Shown: piece by piece, positions 1 to 8,943 of the stretch | Numbering within the stretch: the stretch's first letter is position 1 | Layout: every line of letters starts with the position of its first letter | Origin: Wagnerdoeblera intermedia | GTDB lineage: Bacteria > Pseudomonadota > Alphaproteobacteria > Rhodobacterales > Rhodobacteraceae | Assembly: GCF_042647465.1 (NCBI RefSeq) | Contig: NZ_JBHRVN010000004.1 | Reading direction: 5' to 3' (one strand) | Length of the DNA stretch: 64,000 nt | Made by a program: the position numbers and the translations under genes | Notes under the pieces: generated by a model | Database searches by the model: none | What the model saw: the letters and a program-made list of their open reading frames with translations, nothing else | What the model was told of the DNA's origin: nothing

Positions 1-719
1 TTCACTATGGTCACCAGACTCAGCGCTGGAATCCGCGTATGGCCGAGTATATCTACGGCGATCGCAACGGCATCCACATCCTTGACCTCACTCAGACCGT
101 TCCGATGCTGGATCAGGCTCTGAAAGTCGTGCGCGACACCGTCGCACGCGGCGGTCGCGTTCTCTTCGTCGGCACCAAGCGTCAGGCTTCGAAAGCTGTC
201 GCTGATGCTGCTGAGAAATGCGCACAGTACTACATGAACCACCGCTGGCTCGGTGGCACCCTGACCAACTGGAAAACTGTTTCGCAGTCGATCCAGCGTC
301 TGAAAGCCATCGACGAGCAACTCGCTTCCGGTGCTGAAGGCCTCACCAAAAAAGAGCGCCTGAACATGGAACGTGAGCAGGCCAAACTGACCGCTTCGCT
401 CGGCGGTATCCGCGACATGGGCGGCGTTCCGGACCTGCTGTTCGTGATCGATGTTGGTAAAGAAGACCTCGCAGTCCTCGAAGCCAACAAACTGGGTATC
501 CCGGTTGTCGCAGTGGTTGACACCAACTGCTCGCCCAAAGGCATCACCCACGTGATCCCGGGCAACGACGACGCGGCCCGCGCCATCGCTCTCTACTGCG
601 ACCTGGTTGCACGTGCAGCTCTCGACGGTATGTCGGCTCAGATGGGCGCAGCAGGCATCGACCTGGGCGAACTGGAAGAAGCTCCGGCAGAAGAAGTGAT
701 CTCGGAAGCTGAAGCCTGA
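1..719 (+). CDS. rpsB: 30S ribosomal protein S2 (5' end cut by window edge)
   Basis: Ribosomal protein S2, a component of the small subunit. The frame is open from base 3 (HYGHQTQRWNPRMAEYIYGD, the conserved S2 start region), so the first dozen or so residues lie outside the window; the ATG at 39 is internal. 238 residues are visible, including the conserved WLGGTLTNW and GGVPDLLFVID segments, and the protein ends in an acidic alphaproteobacterial-type tail rich in Glu and Ala. It is followed 85 bp later by tsf, the usual rpsB-tsf pairing, with the tsf-distal terminator probably ending both. Family assignment is certain. Confidence 0.98.
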   Translation, partial: HYGHQTQRWNPRMAEYIYGDRNGIHILDLTQTVPMLDQALKVVRDTVARGGRVLFVGTKRQASKAVADAAEKCAQYYMNHRWLGGTLTNWKTVSQSIQRLKAIDEQLASGAEGLTKKERLNMEREQAKLTASLGGIRDMGGVPDLLFVIDVGKEDLAVLEANKLGIPVVAVVDTNCSPKGITHVIPGNDDAARAIALYCDLVARAALDGMSAQMGAAGIDLGELEEAPAEEVISEAEA

Positions 720-804
720 TCTCAGGCCCGTTACCGGCTAATCATACCGGGCGGGGAATGAACGTTCCCCGCCCGATTCCGTTCAAATTCCAAGGAGAAG
801 TCGC

Positions 805-1713
805 ATGAGCATTACCGCTGCGATGGTGAAAGAGCTGCGCGAGACCACTGGCGCCGGCATGATGGACGCGAAAAAAGCGCTGGTCGAGAACGATGGCAAC
901 ATGGAAGCGGCAATCGACTGGCTGCGCACCAAGGGCCTCGCGAAAGCTGCGAAAAAAGCAGACCGCGTTGCTGCTGAGGGCCTGATCGGTGTGGCCGTTG
1001 CTGCTGGCAAAGGCGTCGCTGTCGAGATCAACTCGGAAACCGACTTCGTTGCGAAAAACGCTGACTTCCAGGCTCTGGTTGCCGGCATCGCAGGCGTCGC
1101 TCTCGAAGTTGGCCAGTCGGTGGAAGCTGTGAAAGCGGCAACCCTGAACGGCAAAACCGTTGAAGAGACCCTGAACAGCGCCATCGCCGTCATCGGTGAG
1201 AACATGACCTTCCGTCGTCTGGAAGTTCTGGAAGGCGAGACCGTTGTGTCCTACGTGCACAACGCTGCCGCTGAAGGCATGGGCAAAATCGGCGTTCTCG
1301 TTGCTCTGAGCGGCGATGCGGCGAAAGCACAGGAAATCGGCAAGCAGTTCGCAATGCACATCGCTGCAACGAACCCGCTGTCGCTGTCGGAAGCCACCCT
1401 TGACCCGGTCGTGGTTGAGCGTGAACTGGCCGTGCAGACCGCAAAAGCTCTGGAAGAGAACGCTTCCTCGGCCAAGCCGAAGCCCGAGCAGGTCATCCAC
1501 AACAACATCATCCCGGGCCGTATGAAGAAATTCCTCGCAGAGAACACCCTTCTCGGCCAGGCTTTCGTCATCAACCCCGATCTGACGGTTGAGCAGGCTG
1601 CAAAAGAAGCCGGCGTGGAAATCACCGGTTACGCCCGCGTCGCTTGCGGCGAAGGCATCGAGAAAAAAGAAGAAGATTTCGCTGCAGAAGTCGCAAAGAC
1701 CCTGCAGGGCTGA
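805..1713 (+). CDS. tsf: Translation elongation factor Ts
   Basis: EF-Ts, the guanine-nucleotide exchange factor that recycles EF-Tu. 302 residues, close to the usual alphaproteobacterial length. The N-terminal UBA-like segment (residues 3-55, with ETTGAGMMDAKKAL) is followed by the invariant TDFVAKN motif at 79-85, which inserts into EF-Tu. The ATG is preceded by AAGGAGAA at a good distance. It lies directly downstream of rpsB and ends before a strong intrinsic terminator, so the two are probably co-transcribed. Confidence 0.98.
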   Translation: MSITAAMVKELRETTGAGMMDAKKALVENDGNMEAAIDWLRTKGLAKAAKKADRVAAEGLIGVAVAAGKGVAVEINSETDFVAKNADFQALVAGIAGVALEVGQSVEAVKAATLNGKTVEETLNSAIAVIGENMTFRRLEVLEGETVVSYVHNAAAEGMGKIGVLVALSGDAAKAQEIGKQFAMHIAATNPLSLSEATLDPVVVERELAVQTAKALEENASSAKPKPEQVIHNNIIPGRMKKFLAENTLLGQAFVINPDLTVEQAAKEAGVEITGYARVACGEGIEKKEEDFAAEVAKTLQG

Positions 1714-1760
1714 TTTTCTCCTGCTCTGCTTTTCGGAGCAGAGCAGGGTTTCAGATGGAA

Positions 1761-1785
1761 AAGCGCCCCTCGGGGCGCTTTTTTA
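1761..1785 (+). terminator. Intrinsic terminator after tsf
   Basis: Perfect GC-rich stem (AAGCGCCC / GGGCGCTT) with a three-base loop followed by a run of T. It is about 50 bp after the tsf stop and is the expected end of the rpsB-tsf transcript. Confidence 0.85.
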
Positions 1786-2050
1786 TATTCCGGGGTGTCA
1801 GTGCGAAAAGTGGCGTTCAGAAACGGCTGGCCTGCAGGCAGGCGGAGCGATCCGGTTTGTGGCGGGCGCAGAGCGCCGGATGTGGTGCGTTAATGCAGCT
1901 GCGCAGGCCATTCTGCGGGCGGAAAGGACAGCCGGGAAAGACCGGTGTAAATGAGCCGGTTGTGCGGCTTGCCTCCAGACCGGTCACAACGCCCAGGTCC
2001 CGGTGCTGTTTCCCGGGCCGGGCCTCCATCCGGGGCCAGGTGCTTTTAAA
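1786..2050. other. Intergenic, no gene recognised
   Basis: The tsf-luxR gap is 337 bp (1714-2050); apart from the tsf terminator I see no gene in it. Short open frames here are unsupported by ribosome binding sites or family resemblance. The flanking genes are convergent, so a promoter is not expected. Confidence 0.5.
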
Positions 2051-2824
2051 TCAACGTTTCGGCTCGCCCGTCGGGTTGGCGTAGAGGTGATTGAACATCG
2101 CGGCCTTGGCGACCGCCTGTGCGGTGGTGTCCACATCAAGGCATTCACGGGCCAGCCGAAGATGCTTTTCCACCATGCCGGGGCTGATGCCCATGATGAT
2201 GGCGATATCCTGACTGGTCTTGCCTTCAGCCACCCATTCAAGCGCTTCGCGCTGGCGCGGTGAGAGCGCCCGGCGGTGCACTTTCAGCGGCATCGACTGA
2301 ATTTTAAGATGCATTGTCTGGGCGAGGATGATGATCTCATCGCCTTTCTCCGCCCACATGGCGTCGATGCTGTCCTGGGTCTGATCGGGGGCCGCGATCA
2401 TGCTCAGCGCGGCTGCGCGGCGCGATCCCGGCTCTTCGAAAGAGATCACATAACCTGCGCAGAGACCGCTTTTGCGGGCAAGATCACGGGCGGCCACTTC
2501 ATCGGGGGTCAGCAGGCCTTTGGCGAACTGCTCTTCCGCCCAACGCCAGGAGCTGGCGCCAGAGTTGTTCATCACCCAGCGAAACATCGGGGTGCGGATG
2601 AAGAAGCTCATATCCTCCCGGCCACGGCCGGGATGGCGGGCGATGGTGGTGAAGGAGACCACATCCTGAATGTCGCCGACGGAGCCTTCCCGACGGTTGC
2701 TGGTCGCACCATAAAGGATCCGGTCAAACCCGAAGGGCTTCAACGCGGCAGCAAGCTCGTGCCAGACAGCCTCCGGCGTCCGGGCGCTGACGATCCTTCG
2801 GATCTGAGAGAGCGCATCAGTCAA
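2051..2824 (-). CDS. LuxR-family transcriptional regulator (autoinducer-binding type)
   Basis: 257 residues: an N-terminal region resembling the autoinducer-binding domain (about 1-170) and a C-terminal LuxR/FixJ helix-turn-helix (about 187-245, LSPRQREALEWVAEGKTSQD, then a recognition helix ending in VEKHLRLARECL). No LuxI-type acyl-homoserine-lactone synthase is in the window, so this is a solo regulator here. The segment expected to carry the ligand-contacting Trp/Tyr/Asp-Pro residues is poorly conserved, so AHL binding is uncertain. It is divergent from the FAD oxidoreductase at 2950 across 125 bp, making that gene a possible target (inference). Confidence 0.85.
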   Translation of the reverse strand: MTDALSQIRRIVSARTPEAVWHELAAALKPFGFDRILYGATSNRREGSVGDIQDVVSFTTIARHPGRGREDMSFFIRTPMFRWVMNNSGASSWRWAEEQFAKGLLTPDEVAARDLARKSGLCAGYVISFEEPGSRRAAALSMIAAPDQTQDSIDAMWAEKGDEIIILAQTMHLKIQSMPLKVHRRALSPRQREALEWVAEGKTSQDIAIIMGISPGMVEKHLRLARECLDVDTTAQAVAKAAMFNHLYANPTGEPKR

Positions 2825-2949
2825 ACTGTCGACCTTTTTTGTCGTCCGGGCCTCTGAAAGAGGCCTTGCTCAAGTTCCTTGTTTTCATTCTATTCCCGGT
2901 ATTACAAGGCCGCACAAGGCCTTTCCAACCTGTTTGAACGGAGTGGGCC

Positions 2950-4131
2950 GTGACGCAAAATTTTGATGTCGTGGTAATAGGCGGCGCTGTCTCAGGTGCT
3001 TCGGCGGCTTTCTGGCTGACGCGGATGCAGCCGGAGCTGCGTGCGGCGGTGATTGAGCGGGATCCGGGCTATGCATTTTCGGCCACGGCCCTCTCGGTGG
3101 CTTCGGTGCGAAGCCAGTTCAGCAATCCGGTCAATGTGCAGATTTCGCGCTTTGGGGTGGAGTTTATCCGTAATTTTGGCGAGGAACTCGCGCTGGAGCC
3201 GGGGCAAGGTGATCTGGGCCTGAAGGAGAACGGCTATCTGTTTCTGGGGGCCTCTGCCGAGGCGCCGGGTCAGCTGGAAGAGCTGGCCGCGATGCAGCGC
3301 GGCTTCGGGGCAGCGACTGAGGTGCTGAACCCGGAGGCCATTGCAAAGCGCTTTCCCTGGATGAAAACCGAAGATCTGAGTGCGGGGTCTTTTGGCCACC
3401 GTGACGAAGGCTGGTTTGATAATATGGGCCTTCTGGGCGGTTTTCGCGCTGCTGCCCGGCGTCAGGGCGTGGTTTTTCTGAAAGACGAGGCCGTGGGGCT
3501 TGAGCTGGAGGGCACAAGGATCACCGCAGTGAAGCTGGCCTCCGGCGCGCGGCTCGGCTGCGGGGCAGTGGTGAATGCGGCCGGGACGCGGGCCTCGCAG
3601 GTCATGGAATGGGCGGGGCTGACGCTGCCCGTTGAGCCGCGCAAGCGCACCGTTTTCGTGATTGATGCTCCCAATGCGCGCCATCCGGAGGCGCCGCTGA
3701 TTATTGATTATCAGGGCTATTATATGCGCCCCGAGCATCAGGGCTGGATCACGGCAACGGTCCCTGAGGGCGATGGACCCTGCGCGGTGGATGATTTTGA
3801 GCCCGATGCCCATCTCTTTGAAGAGGTGATCTGGCCGATGCTTTATAACCGCTCAGAGGGTTTTGACGCCTGCCGGGTGCAGCGGCTTTGGGTCGGGCAT
3901 TATGATTACAATACGCTCGATCAGAATGCGATTCTGGGCGCGCATCCGGCGCGGGAGAATCTCTATCTGATGAATGGATTTTCCGGGCATGGTCTGCAGC
4001 AGTCCCCGGCGACCGGGCGCGGGATTGCGGAGCTGATTCTGACTGGGGGCTACCGCAGCCTTGATCTGAGTGATCTGGGGGTTGAGCGGGTGCTGGCGGG
4101 GCGGCCGTTTCTGGAGATGGCCATCGTGTAA
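2950..4131 (+). CDS. FAD-dependent oxidoreductase (DAO family)
   Basis: 393-residue flavoprotein of the D-amino-acid-oxidase/glycine-oxidase superfamily. The N-terminal dinucleotide-binding beta-alpha-beta is VVVIGGAVSGASAAFWL (residues 7-23). A later GAVVNAAGTRAS strand is typical of the second FAD contact, and the C-terminal LYLMNGFSGHGLQQSPATGR matches the conserved end of these enzymes, where flavin and substrate carboxylate are held. Start is GTG at 2950, preceded by ACGGAG. It stands alone, divergent from the LuxR gene; the amine or amino-acid substrate cannot be read from sequence. Confidence 0.88.
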   Translation: MTQNFDVVVIGGAVSGASAAFWLTRMQPELRAAVIERDPGYAFSATALSVASVRSQFSNPVNVQISRFGVEFIRNFGEELALEPGQGDLGLKENGYLFLGASAEAPGQLEELAAMQRGFGAATEVLNPEAIAKRFPWMKTEDLSAGSFGHRDEGWFDNMGLLGGFRAAARRQGVVFLKDEAVGLELEGTRITAVKLASGARLGCGAVVNAAGTRASQVMEWAGLTLPVEPRKRTVFVIDAPNARHPEAPLIIDYQGYYMRPEHQGWITATVPEGDGPCAVDDFEPDAHLFEEVIWPMLYNRSEGFDACRVQRLWVGHYDYNTLDQNAILGAHPARENLYLMNGFSGHGLQQSPATGRGIAELILTGGYRSLDLSDLGVERVLAGRPFLEMAIV

Positions 4132-4139
4132 CAGGCGGG

Positions 4140-4212
4140 CGGGGGAGGCGGGGCGCTGCCCCGCACCCTGTCGGGAGGGGCAGCGCCCCTCCCGATCCCT
4201 CCCCGATCTCCC
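4140..4212. repeat. GC-rich intergenic inverted repeats between convergent genes
   Basis: The gap between the oxidoreductase and mmsB contains GGGGCGCTGCCCC and a larger GGGAGGGGCAGCGCCCCTCCC palindrome. It can act as a two-way terminator, and it resembles the GC-rich half of the intergenic repeats at 16163 and 54181. Confidence 0.55.
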
Positions 4213-4218
4213 GGATGC

Positions 4219-5091
4219 TCAGCCGCGGCTGCGCTGCTCGAAGCGCGGCAGCATGGCGGAGAAATCCATGCCTTTGCCGTTCTCATGCTCGACAAAGCGG
4301 GTGTAGAGCTCGGCGGCCAGCTGACCCATGGGGGTATCGGCATCGGCAGCCTCGGCTGCCTGTTGCGACAGGCGCAGGTCTTTGAGCATCAGTTCTGCCG
4401 CGAAGCCCGGTTTGTAGCCATTATCGGAGGGGCTTTGCGGGCCGACGCCGGGGGCCGGGCAATAGGCATTCATGCTCCAGCTATAGCCCGAGGAGGTGGA
4501 GACCACATCGAACATCTTCTGGCGGTCGAGGCCGAGTTTATCCGCCAGGGCAAAGGCTTCGCAGGTGGCGATCATGGTGACGCCGAGGATCATATTGTTG
4601 CAGATCTTGGCGGCCTGACCGGCGCCTGCATCCCCGCAGTGCACGGCTTTCTGGCCCATGATATCAAAGAGCGGCTTCACGGTGGCGAAGGCCGCGTCCG
4701 CCCCCCCCACCATGAAGGTGAGCGTGCCGGCAGCCGCGCCGCCGATGCCGCCCGAGACCGGGGCATCGAGAGCGCCAAGCCCTGCGGAGGCGGCCTTCTC
4801 CGCCACGGCGCGGGCGCTTTCCACGTCGACGGTCGAGCAGTCGCAAAGCACTGCGCCGGACTTCATCGCCGGAATCACTTCGGCCGCCACGGCCTGGAGG
4901 ATCGCGCCATTGGGCAGCATGGTGATGACGACATCGGCACCCTTTGCGGCCTCTGCCGCGGAAGCGGCGCGGGCGGCCCCCTCAGGGGGCGCGGTGACGA
5001 GGTCAAATCCCGTAACCTCATGGCCTGCCTTTACAAGGTTTGCGGCCATGGGGCCGCCCATATTGCCAAGGCCGATAAAGCCGATCTTCAT
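4219..5091 (-). CDS. mmsB: 3-hydroxyisobutyrate dehydrogenase
   Basis: Oxidises 3-hydroxyisobutyrate to methylmalonate semialdehyde with NAD in valine catabolism. 290 residues. Rossmann motif GLGNMG at 7-12, substrate loop APVSGG at 110-115 and catalytic lysine in GAGQAAKICNN (K162) are all present. The frame is open 15 bp further upstream, but the ATG at 5091 is preferred: GGGAGGAAG lies just before it and it overlaps the stop of the upstream hydrolase gene as ATGA. Third downstream member of the mms cluster; its product is the substrate of MmsA. Confidence 0.95.
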   Translation of the reverse strand: MKIGFIGLGNMGGPMAANLVKAGHEVTGFDLVTAPPEGAARAASAAEAAKGADVVITMLPNGAILQAVAAEVIPAMKSGAVLCDCSTVDVESARAVAEKAASAGLGALDAPVSGGIGGAAAGTLTFMVGGADAAFATVKPLFDIMGQKAVHCGDAGAGQAAKICNNMILGVTMIATCEAFALADKLGLDRQKMFDVVSTSSGYSWSMNAYCPAPGVGPQSPSDNGYKPGFAAELMLKDLRLSQQAAEAADADTPMGQLAAELYTRFVEHENGKGMDFSAMLPRFEQRSRG

Positions 5092-6110
5092 TGGTCTTCC
5101 TCCCATTCGTCTGCGCCAAGGGGCGCAAGCATTGCGGCCACATCCTCTGCCGTCACCTCTGCGGTTGAAGCATGTTGCCAGACCGGTTTGCGGTCTTTGT
5201 CGATGAGCTGTGCGCGCACGCCCTCGATGAAATCGCCCTGATCCATCGAGCGCCAGGTCCAGCGGAATTCCTGACGCAGGGCCTCGGCCAGGGTGGCGGG
5301 GCCGGGGCGGATCATCGCGAGCGTCGAGGCCATGGAGAGCGGCGAGTTGCGGCGCAGCGCCTTGAGGGCGGAGGCGGCGAAATCGCTGCCGTCAGCCTCA
5401 AGGGCGGTCATGATCGCGGGGATGCTGTCGGCGCTGAAGAGACGGTTGATCTCTGCGCTTTGCGCCGCGAGCGGGCTTTCCGGGGCAAGGTGATGCGACA
5501 GATCGGGCTGACCGGTGGCGATCAGCTGTGCTTTGAGCGCAGGCCAGTCGGCTTCGGGGATAAAGTGATCGGCAAAGCCGGCCCAGATGGCATCGCCCGG
5601 CCCCATGCGCGCCGCGGTGAGGCCAAGGTAGAGGCCCGCCTCTCCCGGCACGCGGGAGAGAAGCCAGGTGCCGCCGACATCCGGGATCAGGCCGATGCCG
5701 CATTCGGGCATGGCCACCTGCGTGCTTTCACCCACCACGCGGTGGCTGACCAGGCCGCCAAAGCCCACGCCGCCGCCCATGACGAAGCCGTGCAGGAAGG
5801 AGATGATCGGTTTGGGATACTCCGCCAGCAGCAGGTTCAGCCGGTATTCGTCGCGCCAGAAATTGCGGCCGAGACTGTAATCCCCCTGACGTGCCGCCTG
5901 CGCCGCCTGCACCACATCGCCGCCCGAGCAGAAGGCTCGCGGGCCTGCGCCTTCGAGGATCACAACCGCGACCTCAGGGTCATTGATCCAGGCGCGCAGG
6001 GCGGCTTCGGCATTAAGGCAGATCTGATGGGTCAGCGCATTCAGCGCCTCGGGGCGGTTCAGAGTGAGGATCCCGGCGCGGCCCTCTTTGCGGATCTCAA
6101 TTTCGCTCAT
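5088..6110 (-). CDS. 3-hydroxyisobutyryl-CoA hydrolase (enoyl-CoA hydratase superfamily)
   Basis: 340-residue crotonase-fold protein, probably hydrolysing 3-hydroxyisobutyryl-CoA to 3-hydroxyisobutyrate. Seen: crotonase oxyanion segments RAFCSGGDV and FVMGGGVGFGG, then MPECGIGLIPDVGGTW. The length and the C-terminal extension with a final acidic segment fit the HIBCH branch rather than a plain 260-residue hydratase. It overlaps the acyl-CoA dehydrogenase upstream and mmsB downstream by ATGA junctions, so translation is coupled through the valine/isobutyrate pathway. An ordinary enoyl-CoA hydratase is the less likely alternative. Confidence 0.9.
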   Translation of the reverse strand: MSEIEIRKEGRAGILTLNRPEALNALTHQICLNAEAALRAWINDPEVAVVILEGAGPRAFCSGGDVVQAAQAARQGDYSLGRNFWRDEYRLNLLLAEYPKPIISFLHGFVMGGGVGFGGLVSHRVVGESTQVAMPECGIGLIPDVGGTWLLSRVPGEAGLYLGLTAARMGPGDAIWAGFADHFIPEADWPALKAQLIATGQPDLSHHLAPESPLAAQSAEINRLFSADSIPAIMTALEADGSDFAASALKALRRNSPLSMASTLAMIRPGPATLAEALRQEFRWTWRSMDQGDFIEGVRAQLIDKDRKPVWQHASTAEVTAEDVAAMLAPLGADEWEEDQ

Positions 6111-7252
6111 TTCCGGCCCCCGATCAGGCTGCGCGCGGTGATGACGCGCATGATTTCATTGGTGCCCTCGAGGATCTGATGGACACGCAGATCGCGGACG
6201 ATCTTTTCGATACCGTAATCGGCAAGATAGCCGTAGCCGCCGTGCAGCTGCAGGCAGTCATTGGCCACCTCGAAGGCGGCATCGGTCACATAAAGCTTGG
6301 CCATGGCACAGAATTTGGTGGCATCAGCGGTGCCGCTGTCGACCTTCCAGGCGGCTTGGCGCAGGAAGGTGCGGGCCGATTGCAGCTTCACTTCCATATC
6401 AGCCAAGCGGAACTGCAGGCCCTGGAACTGATCGATGCTTTGGCCAAAGGCCTTACGCTCGCTCATATATTGCAGGGTCTGATCAAAGGCGGCCTGAGCG
6501 CCGCCGAGGGCCGAAGCCGCGATGTTCAGCCGCCCGCCGTCCAGCCCGGCCATGGCATAGGAAAACCCGCGCCCCTCTTCGCCCACCAGATTATCAAGCC
6601 CGGTCAGGCAGTCGTCAAACTGCACCTGGGCCGTCGGCTGCGAACGCCAGCCCATCTTCTGCTCCAGCGCCCCGAAGGACAGGCCCGGTGCGCCGTTCGG
6701 CACGATCACCGTTGAGATGCCTTTCGGACCATCGCCGCCGGTGCGGACCATGACCAGATAGGCATCCGAATAGCTGCCGCCCGAGATAAAGCTTTTTGAG
6801 CCGTTGAGCTTATAGCCCTCATTGCCTTTCTCGGCCCGCGTGCGCAGAGCGGCGGCGTCAGAGCCGGCGCCCGGCTCGGTCAGGCAGTAAGAAAAGATCG
6901 TCTCCATGCTGCACAGACCCGGCAGCCATTTCGCCTTCAGCTCAGGGGAGCCGAATTTATCGATCATGCCGCCACACATATTGTGGATCGACAAAAGCGA
7001 GCCGACCGAGGGGCAGGCCATGGCCAGGGCTTCAAAGACCAGCGCCGCATCCAGCCGCGACAGGCCTGAGCCGCCATATTCCTCTGAGACATAAATCCCG
7101 CCCAGTCCCAGTTCGGCCACCCGGGGCCAGAAGTCGCGCGGGATGGTCCCGGCCTCTTCCCAGGCCCGCGCATGCGGGGCGATCTGCTCCTGCCCGAAGG
7201 CGTAAGCCATGTCAAAAATGGCCTGCTGCTCTTCGCTCAATCCGAAACCCAT
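6107..7252 (-). CDS. Isobutyryl-CoA dehydrogenase (acyl-CoA dehydrogenase family)
   Basis: 381-residue FAD-dependent acyl-CoA dehydrogenase. Seen: YCLTEPGAGSDAAALRT, KSFISGG, the C-terminal QLHGGYGYL segment and a QILEGTNEIMRVI ending with the conserved Glu region. Context, between mmsA and the hydroxyisobutyryl-CoA hydrolase, points to isobutyryl-CoA as the substrate (inference). The start has a GGGAGGGC ribosome binding site. A hairpin in the 83 bp downstream of mmsA may lower expression of this gene and those after it. Confidence 0.9.
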   Translation of the reverse strand: MGFGLSEEQQAIFDMAYAFGQEQIAPHARAWEEAGTIPRDFWPRVAELGLGGIYVSEEYGGSGLSRLDAALVFEALAMACPSVGSLLSIHNMCGGMIDKFGSPELKAKWLPGLCSMETIFSYCLTEPGAGSDAAALRTRAEKGNEGYKLNGSKSFISGGSYSDAYLVMVRTGGDGPKGISTVIVPNGAPGLSFGALEQKMGWRSQPTAQVQFDDCLTGLDNLVGEEGRGFSYAMAGLDGGRLNIAASALGGAQAAFDQTLQYMSERKAFGQSIDQFQGLQFRLADMEVKLQSARTFLRQAAWKVDSGTADATKFCAMAKLYVTDAAFEVANDCLQLHGGYGYLADYGIEKIVRDLRVHQILEGTNEIMRVITARSLIGGRK

Positions 7253-7299
7253 TGCGCCCTCCCACTCCCTGGCACGATGTCTTTCCCCGAGATCGGGGG

Positions 7300-7330
7300 C
7301 AAAAAGGGGGCCGCAGCCGGCCCCCTTTCA
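7300..7330 (-). terminator. Hairpin with T-run after mmsA
   Basis: On the minus strand, a GGGGGCCG...CGGCCCCC stem followed by TTTTT lies just after the mmsA stop and before the acyl-CoA dehydrogenase start. It may be a partial terminator or attenuator inside the mms cluster. Confidence 0.6.
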
Positions 7331-7335
7331 GATTG

Positions 7336-8835
7336 TCAGTCCATCATCTTGAAGTTCAGCGACGCGCCTTCTTTGATGCCCGAGGGCCAGCGCGAGGTGA
7401 TGGTTTTGGTGCGGGTGTAGAAGCGGAACGCATCCGGGCCGTGCTGGTTCAGGTCACCGAAGGCGGATTTCTTCCAGCCGCCGAAGGTGTGATAGGCCAG
7501 CGGAACCGGGATCGGAACGTTGATGCCGATCATGCCGACGTTGACACGGGCGGCAAAGTCACGCGCGGTGTCGCCGTCACGGGTGAAGATCGCGGTGCCA
7601 TTGCCATATTCATGGTCCATGGCCAGCTTGAGCGCTTCTTCATAGCTTTGTGCACGAACGGTCGAGAGAACCGGTCCGAAGATCTCTTTTTTGTAGATGT
7701 CCATGTCGGGGGTGACATGGTCAAAGAGATGGGGGCCGACGTAGAAGCCGTTTTCATAGCCCTGCAGAGTGAAATCGCGGCCATCGACGACCAGGGTCGC
7801 GCCCTGTTCCACGCCGGTTTCCACCAGACGCAGGATGTTCTCTTTGGCAGCAGCGGTCACAACCGGGCCGTAGTCGATGTCTGCGCCACCGGTATAGGGG
7901 CCGACTTTCAGCTTCTCGATGCGCGGGACCAGCTTTTCGATCAGCTTGTTCGCGGTCTCTTCGCCGACCGGAACCGCAACCGAGATCGCCATGCAGCGCT
8001 CGCCTGCTGCACCGTAGCCTGCACCGACCAGCGCGTCAGCGGCCTGATCAAGGTCAGCGTCGGGCATGATGATCATGTGGTTCTTCGCGCCGCCGAAGCA
8101 CTGAACGCGCTTACCGGCTGCGGTGCCGCGCGAATAGATGTAATGCGCGATCGGGGTCGAACCCACGAAGCCCACGGCCTGGATCGTCTCATTGTCGAGG
8201 ATCGCATCGACCGATTCTTTGTCGCCGTTGATGACCTGCAGAACGCCGTCGGGCAGACCGGCTTCTTTGCAAAGCGCAGCCAGCATCAGCGGCACGCTCG
8301 GCGCGCGCTCAGAGGGCTTCAGGATCATCGCGTTGCCACAGGCCAGCGCCGGGCCCATTTTCCACAGCGGGATCATGGCGGGGAAGTTGAAGGGCGTGAT
8401 GCCTGCCACAACGCCCAGCGGCTGGCGCATGGAGTACATATCGATGCCCGGGCCTGCGCTGTCGGTGAATTCACCTTTCAGCAGCTGCGGTGCGCCGATG
8501 CAGAATTCGATCACTTCCAGGCCACGCTGGATATCGCCTTTGGCGTCCGGAATGGTCTTGCCATGCTCACGCGACAGCACTTCTGCAAGCTTTTCCATGT
8601 CACGGTTGATCAGGCCGACCAGGGCCATCATCACACGGCCGCGTTTTTGCGGGTTGGTCGCGCCCCAGGCAACCTGAGCTTTCGCAGCATCCGCCACGGC
8701 CTGGTCGAGTTCTGCCTGGGTGGCGAGAGCGACCTTTGCCTGAACCTCACCGGTGTGGGGGTTGAAGACGTCGGCAAAGCGGCCCGAGGTGCCGGCGACC
8801 ATTTTGCCGTTAACCCAATGTCCGATCTCTTGCAT
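7336..8835 (-). CDS. mmsA: Methylmalonate-semialdehyde dehydrogenase (CoA-acylating)
   Basis: Converts methylmalonate semialdehyde (and malonate semialdehyde) to propionyl-CoA (acetyl-CoA) with NAD and CoA. 499 residues, the family length. Seen: GITPFNFPAMIPLWK, the nucleotide-binding FVGSTPIAHYI, and the GERCMA motif holding the catalytic cysteine. The frame is open 32 codons further upstream, but ATG 8835 (MQEIGHWVNGK) has a GGGAGGAT site and matches the family start. First gene of the cluster, divergent from a LysR regulator. Confidence 0.96.
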   Translation of the reverse strand: MQEIGHWVNGKMVAGTSGRFADVFNPHTGEVQAKVALATQAELDQAVADAAKAQVAWGATNPQKRGRVMMALVGLINRDMEKLAEVLSREHGKTIPDAKGDIQRGLEVIEFCIGAPQLLKGEFTDSAGPGIDMYSMRQPLGVVAGITPFNFPAMIPLWKMGPALACGNAMILKPSERAPSVPLMLAALCKEAGLPDGVLQVINGDKESVDAILDNETIQAVGFVGSTPIAHYIYSRGTAAGKRVQCFGGAKNHMIIMPDADLDQAADALVGAGYGAAGERCMAISVAVPVGEETANKLIEKLVPRIEKLKVGPYTGGADIDYGPVVTAAAKENILRLVETGVEQGATLVVDGRDFTLQGYENGFYVGPHLFDHVTPDMDIYKKEIFGPVLSTVRAQSYEEALKLAMDHEYGNGTAIFTRDGDTARDFAARVNVGMIGINVPIPVPLAYHTFGGWKKSAFGDLNQHGPDAFRFYTRTKTITSRWPSGIKEGASLNFKMMD

Positions 8836-8916
8836 GGGATCCTCCCGTTTAGTCGTTTCAACCCGCAGGTTAGCCTTGCAGTTTTGCTTCTCACAGAGGA
8901 AGTTTGGCAAAGAGGA

Positions 8917-8932
8917 TTTGCAAAAATGCAAA
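8917..8932. promoter_or_regulatory. Candidate LysR operator in the mmsA/lysR gap
   Basis: Perfect inverted repeat TTTGCA-AAAA-TGCAAA in the 108-bp divergent intergenic region, directly upstream of the lysR ribosome binding site. The position suits autorepression and control of mmsA. Assignment is by symmetry and position only. Confidence 0.4.
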
Positions 8933-8943
8933 ACGGAGGGGCG

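Noticed and set aside
7252..8943. Very long plus-strand open frame upstream of the lysR gene (7252-9834)
   Set aside because: Only the part from 8944 resembles a protein; the rest is antisense to mmsA and is open because of high GC at third positions.
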